A stretch of 64,000 nt of DNA from Gammaproteobacteria bacterium (GTDB lineage Bacteria > Pseudomonadota > Gammaproteobacteria > Tenderiales > Tenderiaceae): positions 62,001 to 126,000 of the forward strand of contig JACQEP010000004.1 in NCBI GenBank assembly GCA_016200485.1. Reading direction: 5' to 3'. The position numbers were made by a program, and so were the translations under genes. How positions within the stretch are numbered: position 1 is the first letter of the stretch; each line of letters begins with the position of its first letter. Below, one piece after another: positions 46,307-56,382 of this stretch. The notes below the pieces were generated by a model. That model was not told the DNA's origin. It saw only the letters and a list, made by a program, of their open reading frames with translations, and searched no databases.

Positions 46307-46492
46307 TCACTCCTTGGGTTCATTTTCATCCTCTCCGGTCCAAACGAATTTATTGCGCTCAACAAATACCATGCTACCGCCAATAGAATTCAATGCCTTC
46401 TTTCGGAATTCACTATCCAAATCTCCGTCTTTCTCACACTCATCAACAATTTCCGTATTAATTTTGTATGTGCCTTTCAGGAAATCACTCAT
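46307..46492 (-). CDS. Small acidic protein of unknown function
   Basis: A 61-residue ORF starts at ATG 46492 with a perfect GGAGG five bases upstream and stops 5 nt before the DUF115 gene. I do not recognise the family. It is acidic and Lys-rich, without membrane segment or Cys, and includes the segment KKALNSIGGSMVFVERNKFV and an acidic tail. The strong ribosome site and tight spacing support translation. A TGAAGC/GCTTCA hairpin precedes it. Confidence 0.65.
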   Translation of the reverse strand: MSDFLKGTYKINTEIVDECEKDGDLDSEFRKKALNSIGGSMVFVERNKFVWTGEDENEPKE

Positions 46493-46731
46493 ATGCGCCT
46501 CCATTTGAAGCAAATTATGCTTCAGTAGGTTATAGCGGCCATTTTTGTTTAATATTTAGTCTATTAAATGGAGATTACGGCTAGAAATAATCGGGCTGGA
46601 ATATTTATAAAAGCGCACGTTTTTTGGTCGCGCATAACAGTGCAGTATCCATACGACATAACCACTCAGTAAGCATTGACGCTAATGGCACCTAGCCCAT
46701 TACAAGTGAACTCCATCTACCTCAAGAAAAA
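46493..46731. other. Intergenic region between flgL and the small ORF
   Basis: This 239-nt region should hold the promoter of the small ORF-DUF115-radical SAM-legF operon if flgL does not read through. I found no sigma54 or sigma28 match. It contains a 6-bp hairpin (TGAAGC, 7-nt loop, GCTTCA) at 46506-46524 just upstream of the ribosome site, and a weak GCGC...GCGC pairing before a short T-run near 46605-46630. Confidence 0.5.
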
Positions 46732-47637
46732 TTATCGCAAATAATCAAAAAGATTCAGACCTTGAACCTTCTGAAATGTTTGCTGAGCGGCCTGCATCCC
46801 TATCATTTGCAAATTCATATGGCTCACAGCGGACGCATAGTCCAGATCCTGTATATCAGACAGCGCCCCCGTCATCTGGGTCTGGAACTGCTCATTAATT
46901 TGCTTTTGCGAGTCGATCGCGCTCAGTCTGGCGCCAATGTTGCCACGGACACGCAAGATGCTATTCATAGCTGTGTCGATATCCGTCAAGCTGTTGCCGG
47001 ACGGGTTGTTTGCATTCAATGAGGTCGCGAGGTCGTACAATATCTTGAACATGTCCTGAGTTCCGCCGGCCGCTGCAGGTAAATTCGTGAATACATCATA
47101 TCCGCTATCCCCGGACGCTATCTGACGAAGAGGACTAATTTGTACCACCCGCTGCCCCTGATCGCCCTGATAGACATAAACTCCCGCTCCTGTGTCCAGA
47201 AAAGGCTGTGTCTGAACCTTATAACCGCTAAAGAGAAATTTTCCGGTACCGTCCTTCGTGTTGGCCAACCCTAAGAGGGCCTCCAAATTTTGTGTCACTT
47301 CGGCAGCAATTGACTGCCTGTTAGCCGCACCCTGCGAACCATTCAAACCCTGCACTGCCAACTCACGCGTCCTTTGCAGCACATCGCCAACCGAGGTCAA
47401 TACCTCTTCCTCAAATTCCAGTTGACTCTGTCCAGAACTCGCGTTTCTCTGATATTGATCATTTATTTGCAACAGCTGCTGGACATTCATCGCCTGCCCT
47501 GCCGCCGTCGGATCATCAGACGGGGTAAGAATACGTTTGCCCGAAGAAAGTTGCTGCTGGGTATGACTAATATCAATCTGGCGATCAAGTATTCCTTTAA
47601 CCGCCAACTGCTGAAACATGTTAGTCGAGATTCTCAT
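46732..47637 (-). CDS. flgL: Hook-filament junction protein FlgL
   Basis: The 301-residue flagellin-like protein has N-terminal MRISTNMFQQLAVKGILDRQ with QLSSGKRILTPSDDPTAAGQ and C-terminal SHMNLQMIGMQAAQQTFQKV, the D0 helices. It forms the second junction zone between hook and filament. It follows flgK by 6 nt. Confidence 0.96.
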   Translation of the reverse strand: MRISTNMFQQLAVKGILDRQIDISHTQQQLSSGKRILTPSDDPTAAGQAMNVQQLLQINDQYQRNASSGQSQLEFEEEVLTSVGDVLQRTRELAVQGLNGSQGAANRQSIAAEVTQNLEALLGLANTKDGTGKFLFSGYKVQTQPFLDTGAGVYVYQGDQGQRVVQISPLRQIASGDSGYDVFTNLPAAAGGTQDMFKILYDLATSLNANNPSGNSLTDIDTAMNSILRVRGNIGARLSAIDSQKQINEQFQTQMTGALSDIQDLDYASAVSHMNLQMIGMQAAQQTFQKVQGLNLFDYLR

Positions 47638-47643
47638 AATCCA

Positions 47644-49548
47644 CTACCGCCCTACTGCGCTTAACAATGTCTGAAATATCGTATTCGCTGTTGTTATGAC
47701 CTGGGCTGCAGCCTGATAAAGCTGCTGAAACCTCACCAAATCGGCAGCCTCTTCGTCAAGGTTAACCCCGGATACAGCCTGTTGTGACTCCTGCGCCTGT
47801 TGTAACAAGTCTGCCTGAGCCTTTTCCGTAATCTGGGCACTATTGGTCTGAATACCCACAGTACTCACCAAACCGCCATAGGTATCCCCATAAGTTTCGC
47901 TGCCATTAGCAAGCAATCGTTGCGTCTGCAACCCAGCTATCAGCAACACATTGCGATTGTCTCCCATACCACCGACATTGTTCGCTATCACGAACTGGTC
48001 ACCGTTGGCCGGATTGCCTGAAATAGAAAACTGGAGGCCATTAAAGGCTATCGTGCCACTGGCTACATAGGGTATCGGCCCCGCGCCTGGGACGGCCCCT
48101 GTAACAGTAAAATTATTGGGGCCCGTGTTGTAGGTCAAAGTAACATTACCGGGTAGTGGCAAATTGGCGGTACTGGTTACGCTGCCCGCAGAAATTATCC
48201 CGCTCCCGCTATTGGCGGGCACCACGCTGGTAGCGATTGGTGCAGCGGCCGCGATCGTACGCGGATCGGCCAGCAGATCCTGTATCCCCAGAGCCCCACC
48301 GCGCGTGGGTCTGATGAGAAATTGATCACCCGCAGCGGCACCCGCCGTAAGCGTCAAGGTAAAACCATCAACCACTGGTGTAGTATATGGTGATGCGCCA
48401 CCGGTATTAATGGCTGTGGTTTGTTGATCAGAATTTCTAATCAGCGTATACGAATTACCCCCGTTGTAGGTCAACATATACTCTTTACCGGTCAACTGAG
48501 TCGCGTTGCTAAGATTAGCCACGACTACGGCCGGAGCTCCAGTCGCCGGCAACACTTGCAAGGCGGGATTCTGAAAGAAATTCGTGCCGAGATTGCCGTT
48601 CAAATCTTGCCCGAGTGTATGCTGCGCATTAATCGTGGATGCAAAACCCATGGCTAACCGTCCAAGTTCATCTTGAGCCGGGTCTAAAACATTATTTCTA
48701 AAATTCAAAAGCCCACTCAAGGTTCCGCCAGTGATCATATTCGATATTTGTACCGTTCCCGCACCTCCAGTAGAGACCACTACCTCATTTATATTGATGT
48801 CAAATTTGTTTGGCTGTACCGATAACTGCATGGGACTAAACCCGATCACCAACGGTTGTCCGTTGCCTATGAATACATTGACAGCCCCATTAGTGTCAGG
48901 AACTGTGGTGACAGCAATTTTCTCTGATAATTTGTTGATCAGCGTATCTCGCCGATCAAGAAGATCATTCGGAGAATTATTGGTACCAGCGATAACAATC
49001 TGTTTATTTAGATCAGCGATTTCAGACGCGTAACTATTAATCTCCGCTACGGTATCTTTCATTTGCCCATTGACCTGAGATCTCATTTCTTCAAAGCGCT
49101 GGTTCAGGTAATGGAAACGATCAACCAGAGTGCCCGCTTGATTGAGCAAGGCCTGACGGGGCGTAATCGCTGAAGGATCATTGGCCACATCTTGCATCGC
49201 GCCAAAAAAAGACTGAACCGCGGGCATCATCCCGACGTTTGAATCTGCCAGGAGTTGATCCACCAGGCCCGATTGGCTGGCAAACGTTTTTGCCTGACTA
49301 TAACTAGAGTTATACGCACGCACCTGACCGACAAGAAAGCTATCGTACGAACGCGTAATACCGCCGAGCTTGACACCGCTCCCAAGGTAATTTCCGCCGA
49401 GGAACAACGGAGTCTGCGTTTCCAACTCAACTCGCTGACGACTATACCCTTCGGTCTGAGCATTGGCGACATTATGCGCCGTCGTCCGTAGATTCGTTTG
49501 AGCCGCGGCCAGAGTTCCAACGCCTATATTATACAAACCACTCGACAT
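47644..49548 (-). CDS. flgK: Hook-filament junction protein FlgK
   Basis: The 634 residues begin with the axial-protein motif ALAAAQTNLRTTAHNVANAQ and TEGYSRQRVELETQ, and end with SGVNLDEEAADLVRFQQLYQ and the C-terminal helix. The middle is a long variable domain rich in Gly, Thr and Asn. No clear sigma28 or sigma54 site was seen in the 60-nt gap before flgJ. Confidence 0.96.
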   Translation of the reverse strand: MSSGLYNIGVGTLAAAQTNLRTTAHNVANAQTEGYSRQRVELETQTPLFLGGNYLGSGVKLGGITRSYDSFLVGQVRAYNSSYSQAKTFASQSGLVDQLLADSNVGMMPAVQSFFGAMQDVANDPSAITPRQALLNQAGTLVDRFHYLNQRFEEMRSQVNGQMKDTVAEINSYASEIADLNKQIVIAGTNNSPNDLLDRRDTLINKLSEKIAVTTVPDTNGAVNVFIGNGQPLVIGFSPMQLSVQPNKFDININEVVVSTGGAGTVQISNMITGGTLSGLLNFRNNVLDPAQDELGRLAMGFASTINAQHTLGQDLNGNLGTNFFQNPALQVLPATGAPAVVVANLSNATQLTGKEYMLTYNGGNSYTLIRNSDQQTTAINTGGASPYTTPVVDGFTLTLTAGAAAGDQFLIRPTRGGALGIQDLLADPRTIAAAAPIATSVVPANSGSGIISAGSVTSTANLPLPGNVTLTYNTGPNNFTVTGAVPGAGPIPYVASGTIAFNGLQFSISGNPANGDQFVIANNVGGMGDNRNVLLIAGLQTQRLLANGSETYGDTYGGLVSTVGIQTNSAQITEKAQADLLQQAQESQQAVSGVNLDEEAADLVRFQQLYQAAAQVITTANTIFQTLLSAVGR

Positions 49549-49608
49549 AGCTCGTTCCTAATTTCAGGCAATATAGTGGACGTCATCAACTTCTGATAAC
49601 ACCTATAC

Positions 49609-50532
49609 TCAAGATAGCGGCACTTCTGCAGCGTTCTTGAGTTTAGCCACCCCTTCGGGGGGCCAGACACTATTCATTATCATATTGATTTTATTTGAGT
49701 ATTCAGGATCTGTCGCATAACCGGCCTGGTGCAGGGCACGGACAAAACTGGCTCCATCGTGCGTCTGCGCCAAGGCATCTTGATAACGCGGGCTCGCCCG
49801 CAAAAAGCCGACATAATCGGCAAAGCTGGATTCGAAATCCGGATAAGCCCGGAATGCGGCCCGCTTTTGTACCGCGACCCCATCTTCAAACTCCAAGCTG
49901 GAAATCACTGCGCGCTTGTCAGTCCAACGCTCATCCGCTTTGATATTGAATAAATTATGGCTACTGCCACCACTCGCATCACTGATGACTGCCCGGCCCC
50001 ACCCCGTTTCCAGCGCGGCCTGAGCCAACATCACCTTTGGGTCAAGCCCGATTGACGATGCATAGCGTTCAGCCAAGGGCCATAGCTTATTCACAAAGTC
50101 CTGTGGCGAGCTAAATTCCTCGATTCGTTGTGATGCAGAGCTGGGGACGGTGCCACTTTCAGCAGCCTTTATAACCGGTCTATATTTTTCAAGCGAACCT
50201 GTTGCAGGACTATTAGATTCTTTAGGCACACCGTTAACGGCTTTCAGTTGGCGAATTAGCGCGTCGGCAATTCCACCTTGATGCTTATTCGCCAAATTCA
50301 AAGCAATCTGCTGGTCATATAGCTCCTGATACATTTGGCTCTGATCGTTATCCATTATCCCATCGCCCAGCTTTGCCTCCCTCATACTCTTAAGCATCAT
50401 TTGCAAAAAAATTCCCTCGAATTGGACGGCTACTTTTTCAAGTGTCTCGGGCGACGATTGGCTCGCCATGCCACGCAAAGACTGAAGCCCTTGAAAGTCC
50501 GTGACAACATCTTGTCGCGTATTAAGACTCAT
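49609..50532 (-). CDS. flgJ: Rod assembly protein and peptidoglycan hydrolase FlgJ
   Basis: This two-domain, 307-residue protein has an N-terminal rod-binding domain (KVAVQFEGIFLQMMLKSMRE, NDQSQMYQELYDQQIALNLA) and a C-terminal glucosaminidase-type muramidase domain from about residue 150 (LAQAALETGWG, NLFNIKADERW, FRAYPDFESSFADYVGFL). It opens peptidoglycan for the rod. The dual-domain form is typical of beta- and gammaproteobacteria. Confidence 0.95.
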   Translation of the reverse strand: MSLNTRQDVVTDFQGLQSLRGMASQSSPETLEKVAVQFEGIFLQMMLKSMREAKLGDGIMDNDQSQMYQELYDQQIALNLANKHQGGIADALIRQLKAVNGVPKESNSPATGSLEKYRPVIKAAESGTVPSSASQRIEEFSSPQDFVNKLWPLAERYASSIGLDPKVMLAQAALETGWGRAVISDASGGSSHNLFNIKADERWTDKRAVISSLEFEDGVAVQKRAAFRAYPDFESSFADYVGFLRASPRYQDALAQTHDGASFVRALHQAGYATDPEYSNKINMIMNSVWPPEGVAKLKNAAEVPLS

Positions 50533-50545
50533 GCAAACTCGCTCG

Positions 50546-51664
50546 TCAAATGACGATCAGCTCCGCCCGCAAAGCACCAGCCTCTTTCAAGGCCTCAAGA
50601 ATCGCAACCAAATCACCAGGCGATGCACCCACACCATTCACTGCACGCACGATCTCATCAAGAGATATTCCAGGCTCAAACATAAACATCTTATTCTTCT
50701 CCTGCCTGACCTGAACATCGGAGCTCGGCACAACCACAGTACTTCCCCCTGCCAATGGTGCCGGTTGACTGACCGTTGGCTTTTCGGAAATGGCAACTGT
50801 AAGACTGCCATGAGTAACAGCTGCAGATGTCACTCGTACATAGCGGCCAATCACGACAGTTCCCGTACGCGAATTGATCACCACTCGCGCTGAACGCTCG
50901 CCTGGCTCCAGTGTCAACTGCTCCAGCATTGAAACAAAAGCGACTCGCTGTCCATGATCGCGCGGGGCTTGAACAGCGATCGAAGAGGCATCGATCGGCT
51001 GTGCCGTGCCAAGGCCTATTTTGTCGTTAATGGCATCGGAAAGACGATTAGCCGTCGTAAAATCCGGGGAAAATAAATTCAATACCAGACTATCCTCGCT
51101 ACCGAATGGCGTAGGCGCCGGGCGTTCGACGTTTGCACCGCCAGGTATACGTCCGACACTTGGAATATTCACTGTTATTTTCGAACCATCACTGCCGCCT
51201 GCGCCAAAACCGCCAACGACAAGATTTCCCTGAGCAACAGCGTAAATATTCCCATCCGCCCCTTTAAGCGGCGTCATCAACAGAGTACCGCCCCGCAAAC
51301 CTTTGGCGTTGGCAATCGAAGAAACCGTGACATCGATTTTTTGCCCAGACTTGGCAAAAGGTGGCAGCTCGGCACTTACTGATACCGCAGCGACATTCTT
51401 AAGCTGCGGATTTACATCCGGCGGTATGGTAATACCAAACTGAGACAACATGCTCTTCAGGCTCTGCACGGTGAAAGGGGCTTGTGAAGTTTGGTCGCCA
51501 GTGCCATCCAATCCGACGACCAACCCGTAACCGACAAGCTGATTACTTCGCACTCCGGCCACCGTGGCAAGATCCTTAATTCTTTCAGCCATCACTGGAA
51601 CCGAGTTAATAATTAGCGCCAGGCCGATACTAAAAATTAAGATAATCCGTTTCATATGTGTCAT
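50546..51664 (-). CDS. flgI: Flagellar P-ring protein FlgI
   Basis: This 372-residue periplasmic protein has a signal peptide (about residues 1-26, ending VMAE) and the conserved [20 protein letters not shown] and [20 protein letters not shown], plus a C-terminal [20 protein letters not shown]. It forms the peptidoglycan-embedded bushing with FlgH. Confidence 0.97.
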   Translation of the reverse strand: MTHMKRIILIFSIGLALIINSVPVMAERIKDLATVAGVRSNQLVGYGLVVGLDGTGDQTSQAPFTVQSLKSMLSQFGITIPPDVNPQLKNVAAVSVSAELPPFAKSGQKIDVTVSSIANAKGLRGGTLLMTPLKGADGNIYAVAQGNLVVGGFGAGGSDGSKITVNIPSVGRIPGGANVERPAPTPFGSEDSLVLNLFSPDFTTANRLSDAINDKIGLGTAQPIDASSIAVQAPRDHGQRVAFVSMLEQLTLEPGERSARVVINSRTGTVVIGRYVRVTSAAVTHGSLTVAISEKPTVSQPAPLAGGSTVVVPSSDVQVRQEKNKMFMFEPGISLDEIVRAVNGVGASPGDLVAILEALKEAGALRAELIVI

Positions 51665-51675
51665 ACCTTATAGTA

Positions 51676-52398
51676 TTAGAACGGCCACCACTTGCTATTA
51701 AAGAATCGCCCAAGCCATCCTTGCGAATTCACATCTGCGAGCGTCCCTTCACCGATATAAGCGATTTTTGCATCGGCCACCTTTGATGAAATAACTGTAT
51801 TATCTGGACGAATATCTGCAGCACGCACATAGCCGGAGAATTGGACCAGCTCATCACCTTGATTAATAGTCAGCCGCTTTTGGCCTCTGACAAATAGGTT
51901 GCCGTTGGGCAACACTTCGGCAACCGAAACCGTAATATTTCCTGTAAGACTATTACTCTGAGAAGAATCTCCTTCGCCTTTGAAACTATTCTTGGAATCA
52001 ATTGATGTCTCTAAGGTCATCCCATTTATAGACGGCTGGAAAGGCCGCGGCAGACTGAAGCTCGGCTTCCTTCCGAACAATGTCGGATTAGCCATCGCCA
52101 TACTGCTATCCTTGGCAGTATTAGTGCTTGCCTTCTTCGATGCATTTGTATTCTCCAGGAGGACAATTGTAATAATGTCACCCACCCGGCGCGCTTTCAT
52201 GTCATCATACAATGACATCTCATAACCGGACTGATAAATAGCACCATTGACTGGTTGTGGCGGCGTCAAATAGGCCGGACGTGACGATTGGAATTCTTCT
52301 TCCGAAGCCTTCCGGTCGATGGTTGAGCAACCACCAAAAAGTGCCATCACGGTCACTACTCCGATCATCATTACACTCTTATTCACGATGTACATCAC
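51676..52398 (-). CDS. flgH: Flagellar L-ring lipoprotein FlgH
   Basis: The 240 residues have a lipoprotein signal with lipobox LFGGC (Cys24). The conserved FlgH region follows: GAIYQSGYEMSLYDDMKARR, VGDIITIVLLENTNASKKA and the C-terminal SGYVRAADIRPDNTVISSKV, ending near GWLGRFFNSKWWPF. It forms the outer-membrane ring. Confidence 0.97.
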   Translation of the reverse strand: MMYIVNKSVMMIGVVTVMALFGGCSTIDRKASEEEFQSSRPAYLTPPQPVNGAIYQSGYEMSLYDDMKARRVGDIITIVLLENTNASKKASTNTAKDSSMAMANPTLFGRKPSFSLPRPFQPSINGMTLETSIDSKNSFKGEGDSSQSNSLTGNITVSVAEVLPNGNLFVRGQKRLTINQGDELVQFSGYVRAADIRPDNTVISSKVADAKIAYIGEGTLADVNSQGWLGRFFNSKWWPF

Positions 52399-52419
52399 GT
52401 CACCCGCCTCACACTAAGA

Positions 52420-53208
52420 CTAGAGGTTATTTGCTGCATACTGCAGCATTTGATCAACCGTCGTAATCGCCTTTGAATTCATCTCATATGCGCGCTGCGC
52501 CTCAATCATCCCGATCAATTCTTCAACCACATTAACGTTTGAGCTCTCAAGAGATCCCTGAATGACCGTACCGACCCCATTCAAGCCGGGATTACTCGTC
52601 TGTGGAGTACCGCTGGCCGCAGTCTCGATAAACATATTTTCCCCAATCGGTTGCAACCCTGAAGGATTGACAAAATCTGCCAATTGAATTTTGCCCACTT
52701 GAGACGGCGTCGGCTGCCCAGGAAGCATGACCGAAACGGTGCCATCTGTACCAATCGTCACGCTCAAGGCATTTGAAGGAATGGTCATCGCTGGCTGCAT
52801 AACATAACCATTGGACGTGACTAACTGTCCTGTCGCATCCATTTGAAACTCGCCATCGCGGGTATAGCCCAAGGTTCCGTCAGGACGCAAAATTTGGAAG
52901 AATCCACGCCCTTGCACCGCAACATCAAGTGAATTATCGGTATTAACGGCGTTACCCTGAGTGAACATTTTTTCTGTCGCAACCGTACGCACACCGGTCC
53001 CAATCATCAAGCCGGACGGCAAAATCGTGTTTTGCGATGATTGGCCACCTGCTTGCCTTACATTTTGATATAGCAAATCCTCGAAAACAGCTCGACCACG
53101 CTTGTAGCCCATGGTATTAACGTTCGCCAGGTTGTTGGAGATTGCCGACATTCTAGTCTGCTGTGCATCCAGACCGGTTTTTGCTACCCATAATGCTTGA
53201 TTCATCAC
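52420..53208 (-). CDS. flgG: Distal rod protein FlgG
   Basis: This 262-residue rod protein carries the axial motif [20 protein letters not shown] near the N-terminus and [20 protein letters not shown] with a C-terminal [12 protein letters not shown]. It forms the distal rod crossed by the P and L rings. Confidence 0.97.
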   Translation of the reverse strand: MMNQALWVAKTGLDAQQTRMSAISNNLANVNTMGYKRGRAVFEDLLYQNVRQAGGQSSQNTILPSGLMIGTGVRTVATEKMFTQGNAVNTDNSLDVAVQGRGFFQILRPDGTLGYTRDGEFQMDATGQLVTSNGYVMQPAMTIPSNALSVTIGTDGTVSVMLPGQPTPSQVGKIQLADFVNPSGLQPIGENMFIETAASGTPQTSNPGLNGVGTVIQGSLESSNVNVVEELIGMIEAQRAYEMNSKAITTVDQMLQYAANNL

Positions 53209-53229
53209 ATCACCTCGGAATTTTTAGAA

Positions 53230-53973
53230 TTAATTCATGCTCATCATTTGCGTAGATGCGTTGTCATTTTTGCTTGCCGTTTCCATCACCTTGATCTGCA
53301 TTTCATATTTTCGCGCCAGCTCCACCATATTGATCATCGACTCGACAATATTGACATTCGATCCTTCCAACATGCCTGACGTCAGTCGTACAGAAGCATC
53401 TGGTGGCAAAACTGTTTGATCCTTGACTCGCATCAGGCCATCCTCCCCCTTTTCAATGGCTGATGCCGCCGGTTTTACCAATTTTATGCGATCCACGACC
53501 GCTAATGTTGTCGCATCTTGTCCCTGGGGACGAATGGTGATCGTGCCATCATTGCCAATTTCGATTTTTTCAAAGGGTGGCAATGTAATTGGCGCACCAC
53601 TGTTACCAATTACAGGATGTCCGGCTGCAGTCGTCAACAATCCTGTCGATGTGATTCGAAGATCGCCGGCACGAGTAAATGCCTCATCTCCGCTATTGGC
53701 CGATACTGCAATCCATCCATCGCCACTGACTGCGACATCCATGTCACGGCCCGTAGACATAAGCGAACCTGGTGCCAGATCCGCCCCGCCATCCTCTTCA
53801 AGAACATAAACACGCGATGGATGACCAATACCATACAGTGGCTGACTCCGGGCAACTGCCAGGTCTTTCTTGAAACCCACTGTATTTGCGTTGGCAAGGT
53901 TATTAGCGTTGAGGGCCTGCGCCATCATAATTTCCTTGCTACCGCCACTTGCTATGTACAACACTCGATCCAT
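53230..53973 (-). CDS. flgF: Proximal rod protein FlgF
   Basis: The 247 residues start with MDRVLYIASGGSKEIMMAQ and NANNLANANTVGFKKD, and end with LEGSNVNIVESMINMVELAR, the FlgF pattern. It lies between flgE and flgG. Confidence 0.96.
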   Translation of the reverse strand: MDRVLYIASGGSKEIMMAQALNANNLANANTVGFKKDLAVARSQPLYGIGHPSRVYVLEEDGGADLAPGSLMSTGRDMDVAVSGDGWIAVSANSGDEAFTRAGDLRITSTGLLTTAAGHPVIGNSGAPITLPPFEKIEIGNDGTITIRPQGQDATTLAVVDRIKLVKPAASAIEKGEDGLMRVKDQTVLPPDASVRLTSGMLEGSNVNIVESMINMVELARKYEMQIKVMETASKNDNASTQMMSMN

Positions 53974-53992
53974 GCTTCACCTATATTTTGAA

Positions 53993-55237
53993 TTAACGCA
54001 TTTGAATAATCGTCTGCGTTACTTGATTGGCAGTGGTGATTACCTGCGCGTTCGCCTGAAAATTACGCTGGGCTGTAATTAAGTTCACCAGCGACGCAGC
54101 CACGTCGACATTGGATGCCTCCAGGGCTCCCGACTGCATCAACCCAAAACTGCCAGTACCCGCCTCACCCAACAGTAAATCACCCGCTGCATAGGTTTGC
54201 CCCCATTCCGTATCGCCTTGTGGTGACAAGCTTTGTGGATTTTGGACATTGCCTAATGCAACTTTGCCCATCGTAGTGGATTGACCGTTGGTATAGCGTG
54301 CGGAGACCACGCCTTTTGCATCGATATCAATACCGCTCAGTCTCCCGGGTGAATAACCATTCTGGCTCAGAGAATTGACGGCAAACGGACTACCATACTG
54401 AGTTGCCTTGGCAAAACTCAAGGTCAAAGAGATATTAGACGCACCCGTGGTTGGCACATACGGATCGAAAGGAATCTGTCCGCCAACCGGGGTTAGCAAC
54501 GCGCCTGTTGGACTGAACGTCATGCTGCCGAAATTACTAGCTCCACCGCCGGTTGTAACCAAAGTATTGTCAACGTATAAATAGGTATTCCAGCTATTGG
54601 CTGCCGTTTTTCTAAAATATTGTGTCGCGGTGTGCGCACTGCCCAACGAGTCATAGACCGTCATCGACGTCGATGAGTTATATTGATCCGGCTGGGGATT
54701 GGCGATATTGAAGGCCGCAGCTGGCACAATGGCGCTTGCATCCAAATTTAAGTCCGAAGAAATTAGATCTGTCGCTTTAGGCGATCCGACGGAGGTTGAT
54801 AGTTGAAGGCTAGTCAAGCGACCGGTATCGAATACGGTACCCGTCGGCGTCACAGTCGCCGGGAATACCTGCAATTTATGATTACTACTGTTGACTACAT
54901 TGCCATCACGGTCCACACGGAATGCGCCGGCGCGAGTCAACATTCGAGAGCCATTGTTGTCCATAATAAAAAATCCCTGGCCGTTAATGGCCAGATCGAG
55001 ATTATTATTAGTGAAATCGACATTGCCCTGACTAAACTGCTGCGCCACCGACGCCAAGCGTGTACCGCCACCAATGGCCGTGGATGAAACCCCGCCATAA
55101 CCGATCGCGAATATGTCGACAAATTCCGCGCGCGACTGCTTGAACCCTGTGGTATTGGCGTTAGCAATGTTGTTAGCGGTAGTTTTAAGATCGGCCTGTG
55201 CACCATTAAGGCCGCTAAGTGCTATACGAAATGGCAT
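53993..55237 (-). CDS. flgE: Flagellar hook protein FlgE
   Basis: The 414-residue protein has the axial N-terminus ALSGLNGAQADLKTTANNIA with NANTTGFKQSRAEFVDIFA and the C-terminal ALEASNVDVAASLVNLITAQ with RNFQANAQVITTANQVTQ. It polymerises into the hook under FlgD. It follows flgD by 20 nt. Confidence 0.97.
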   Translation of the reverse strand: MPFRIALSGLNGAQADLKTTANNIANANTTGFKQSRAEFVDIFAIGYGGVSSTAIGGGTRLASVAQQFSQGNVDFTNNNLDLAINGQGFFIMDNNGSRMLTRAGAFRVDRDGNVVNSSNHKLQVFPATVTPTGTVFDTGRLTSLQLSTSVGSPKATDLISSDLNLDASAIVPAAAFNIANPQPDQYNSSTSMTVYDSLGSAHTATQYFRKTAANSWNTYLYVDNTLVTTGGGASNFGSMTFSPTGALLTPVGGQIPFDPYVPTTGASNISLTLSFAKATQYGSPFAVNSLSQNGYSPGRLSGIDIDAKGVVSARYTNGQSTTMGKVALGNVQNPQSLSPQGDTEWGQTYAAGDLLLGEAGTGSFGLMQSGALEASNVDVAASLVNLITAQRNFQANAQVITTANQVTQTIIQMR

Positions 55238-55257
55238 GTATTTTCTCCTCTATTGCG

Positions 55258-55950
55258 TTACATGATCTTTGCGACTGAGTTCATATTGACAGAACCGATA
55301 CCAGCGACGTTGAGCGTAAACCCGCCGCCACCTTTATTCAGCGTCACACTTTCCACCGGACTAATCGAGTAAGTATCAATGCTCTGCTTTTTTCCATCGA
55401 TCAAGGCGCTTGCCTTTATTTGATAATTGCCCGGCGACATCGGCTGCCCGTTATCATCTTTTCCATCCCAGGAAAAATCAGCCTTACCACCTTTCTGAGA
55501 TCCCAAGTCCAAATGTCGACGAACTTGTCCGTCCGGCGAGGAAACCAACACCGAGACATTCCCCGTTGCTGAAGGCACATCCACAGCCCCCATCAATGGC
55601 CGATCACTCCATAAAACTGCAGTTTCGCTCGGCACCATCACCCAACGTCCAACCATCGACGATGCCTGCAATGCCTGATTGGATTGAAGTCCGGCCGCAA
55701 AGTTATCAAACGATGACTTCAGTTCATCAATACCAGATACCGCCTTGAACTGCGCCAACTGGGATAGGAAAGCACCATTATCCATTGGCTTCGTTGGATC
55801 CTGATTTTTTAATTGCGCCAGAATCAGCTTCATAAATGTATCCTGGCTCTTATCGATTTTTTTTGCCTGACCAGCCTTGGCCTTGGCATCGGCTGCTTGA
55901 GTAAGCCCAAGACTATCGAGCAATTTCATATCTAGTGATGACGTTGTCAT
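55258..55950 (-). CDS. flgD: Hook scaffolding protein FlgD
   Basis: The 230 residues contain the FlgD signature DTFMKLILAQLKNQDPTKPM with LSQLAQFKAVSGIDEL, then a C-terminal Ig/tudor-like part with FSWDGKDDNGQPMSPGNYQI. It caps the growing hook. Confidence 0.96.
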   Translation of the reverse strand: MTTSSLDMKLLDSLGLTQAADAKAKAGQAKKIDKSQDTFMKLILAQLKNQDPTKPMDNGAFLSQLAQFKAVSGIDELKSSFDNFAAGLQSNQALQASSMVGRWVMVPSETAVLWSDRPLMGAVDVPSATGNVSVLVSSPDGQVRRHLDLGSQKGGKADFSWDGKDDNGQPMSPGNYQIKASALIDGKKQSIDTYSISPVESVTLNKGGGGFTLNVAGIGSVNMNSVAKIM

Positions 55951-55966
55951 TTAATGGCTCCTTGCG

Positions 55967-56380
55967 TTAGCGCCCAAGCTGAAGTGTTCTCATTAACAAT
56001 TGCTTGGTTGTATTAAAAACCTCTACATTATTCTGATAAGAACGTGAGGCCGACATCATATTCGCCATTTCCTCAACCATGTTGACGTTGGGAAGGTAGA
56101 TATTTCCCTGTGCATCAGCCATCGGATGATTTGGCTCATAGCGTTTTATTGGAGGCGCGTTACTCTCAATCACACCATTAATTTTTACCCCGGCCATATC
56201 CTGCTGTAATCCGGCATTTTTCAGCAGTGTGGAAAATACCGGCTGTCTAGCTTTGTAAACCGTGTTCGGGTCGCCGCTGACGGTATCCGCGTTGGCCATA
56301 TTACTAGCCACAGTATTTAACCTCACCGACTGCGCATTCATCGCAGAACCAGAAATTTCAAAAGTCTCAAATAGTGACAT
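55967..56380 (-). CDS. flgC: Proximal rod protein FlgC
   Basis: This 137-residue rod protein begins SLFETFEISGSAMNAQSVRL with NTVASNMANADTVSGDPNT, and ends YLPNVNMVEEMANMMSASRS with YQNNVEVFNTTKQL, typical of FlgC. It starts 2 nt after flgB. Confidence 0.97.
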   Translation of the reverse strand: MSLFETFEISGSAMNAQSVRLNTVASNMANADTVSGDPNTVYKARQPVFSTLLKNAGLQQDMAGVKINGVIESNAPPIKRYEPNHPMADAQGNIYLPNVNMVEEMANMMSASRSYQNNVEVFNTTKQLLMRTLQLGR

Positions 56381-56382
56381 AA

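Noticed and set aside
46600-46640. Rho-independent terminator after flgL
   Set aside because: The GCGC pairing is only four bases and the T-run is short.
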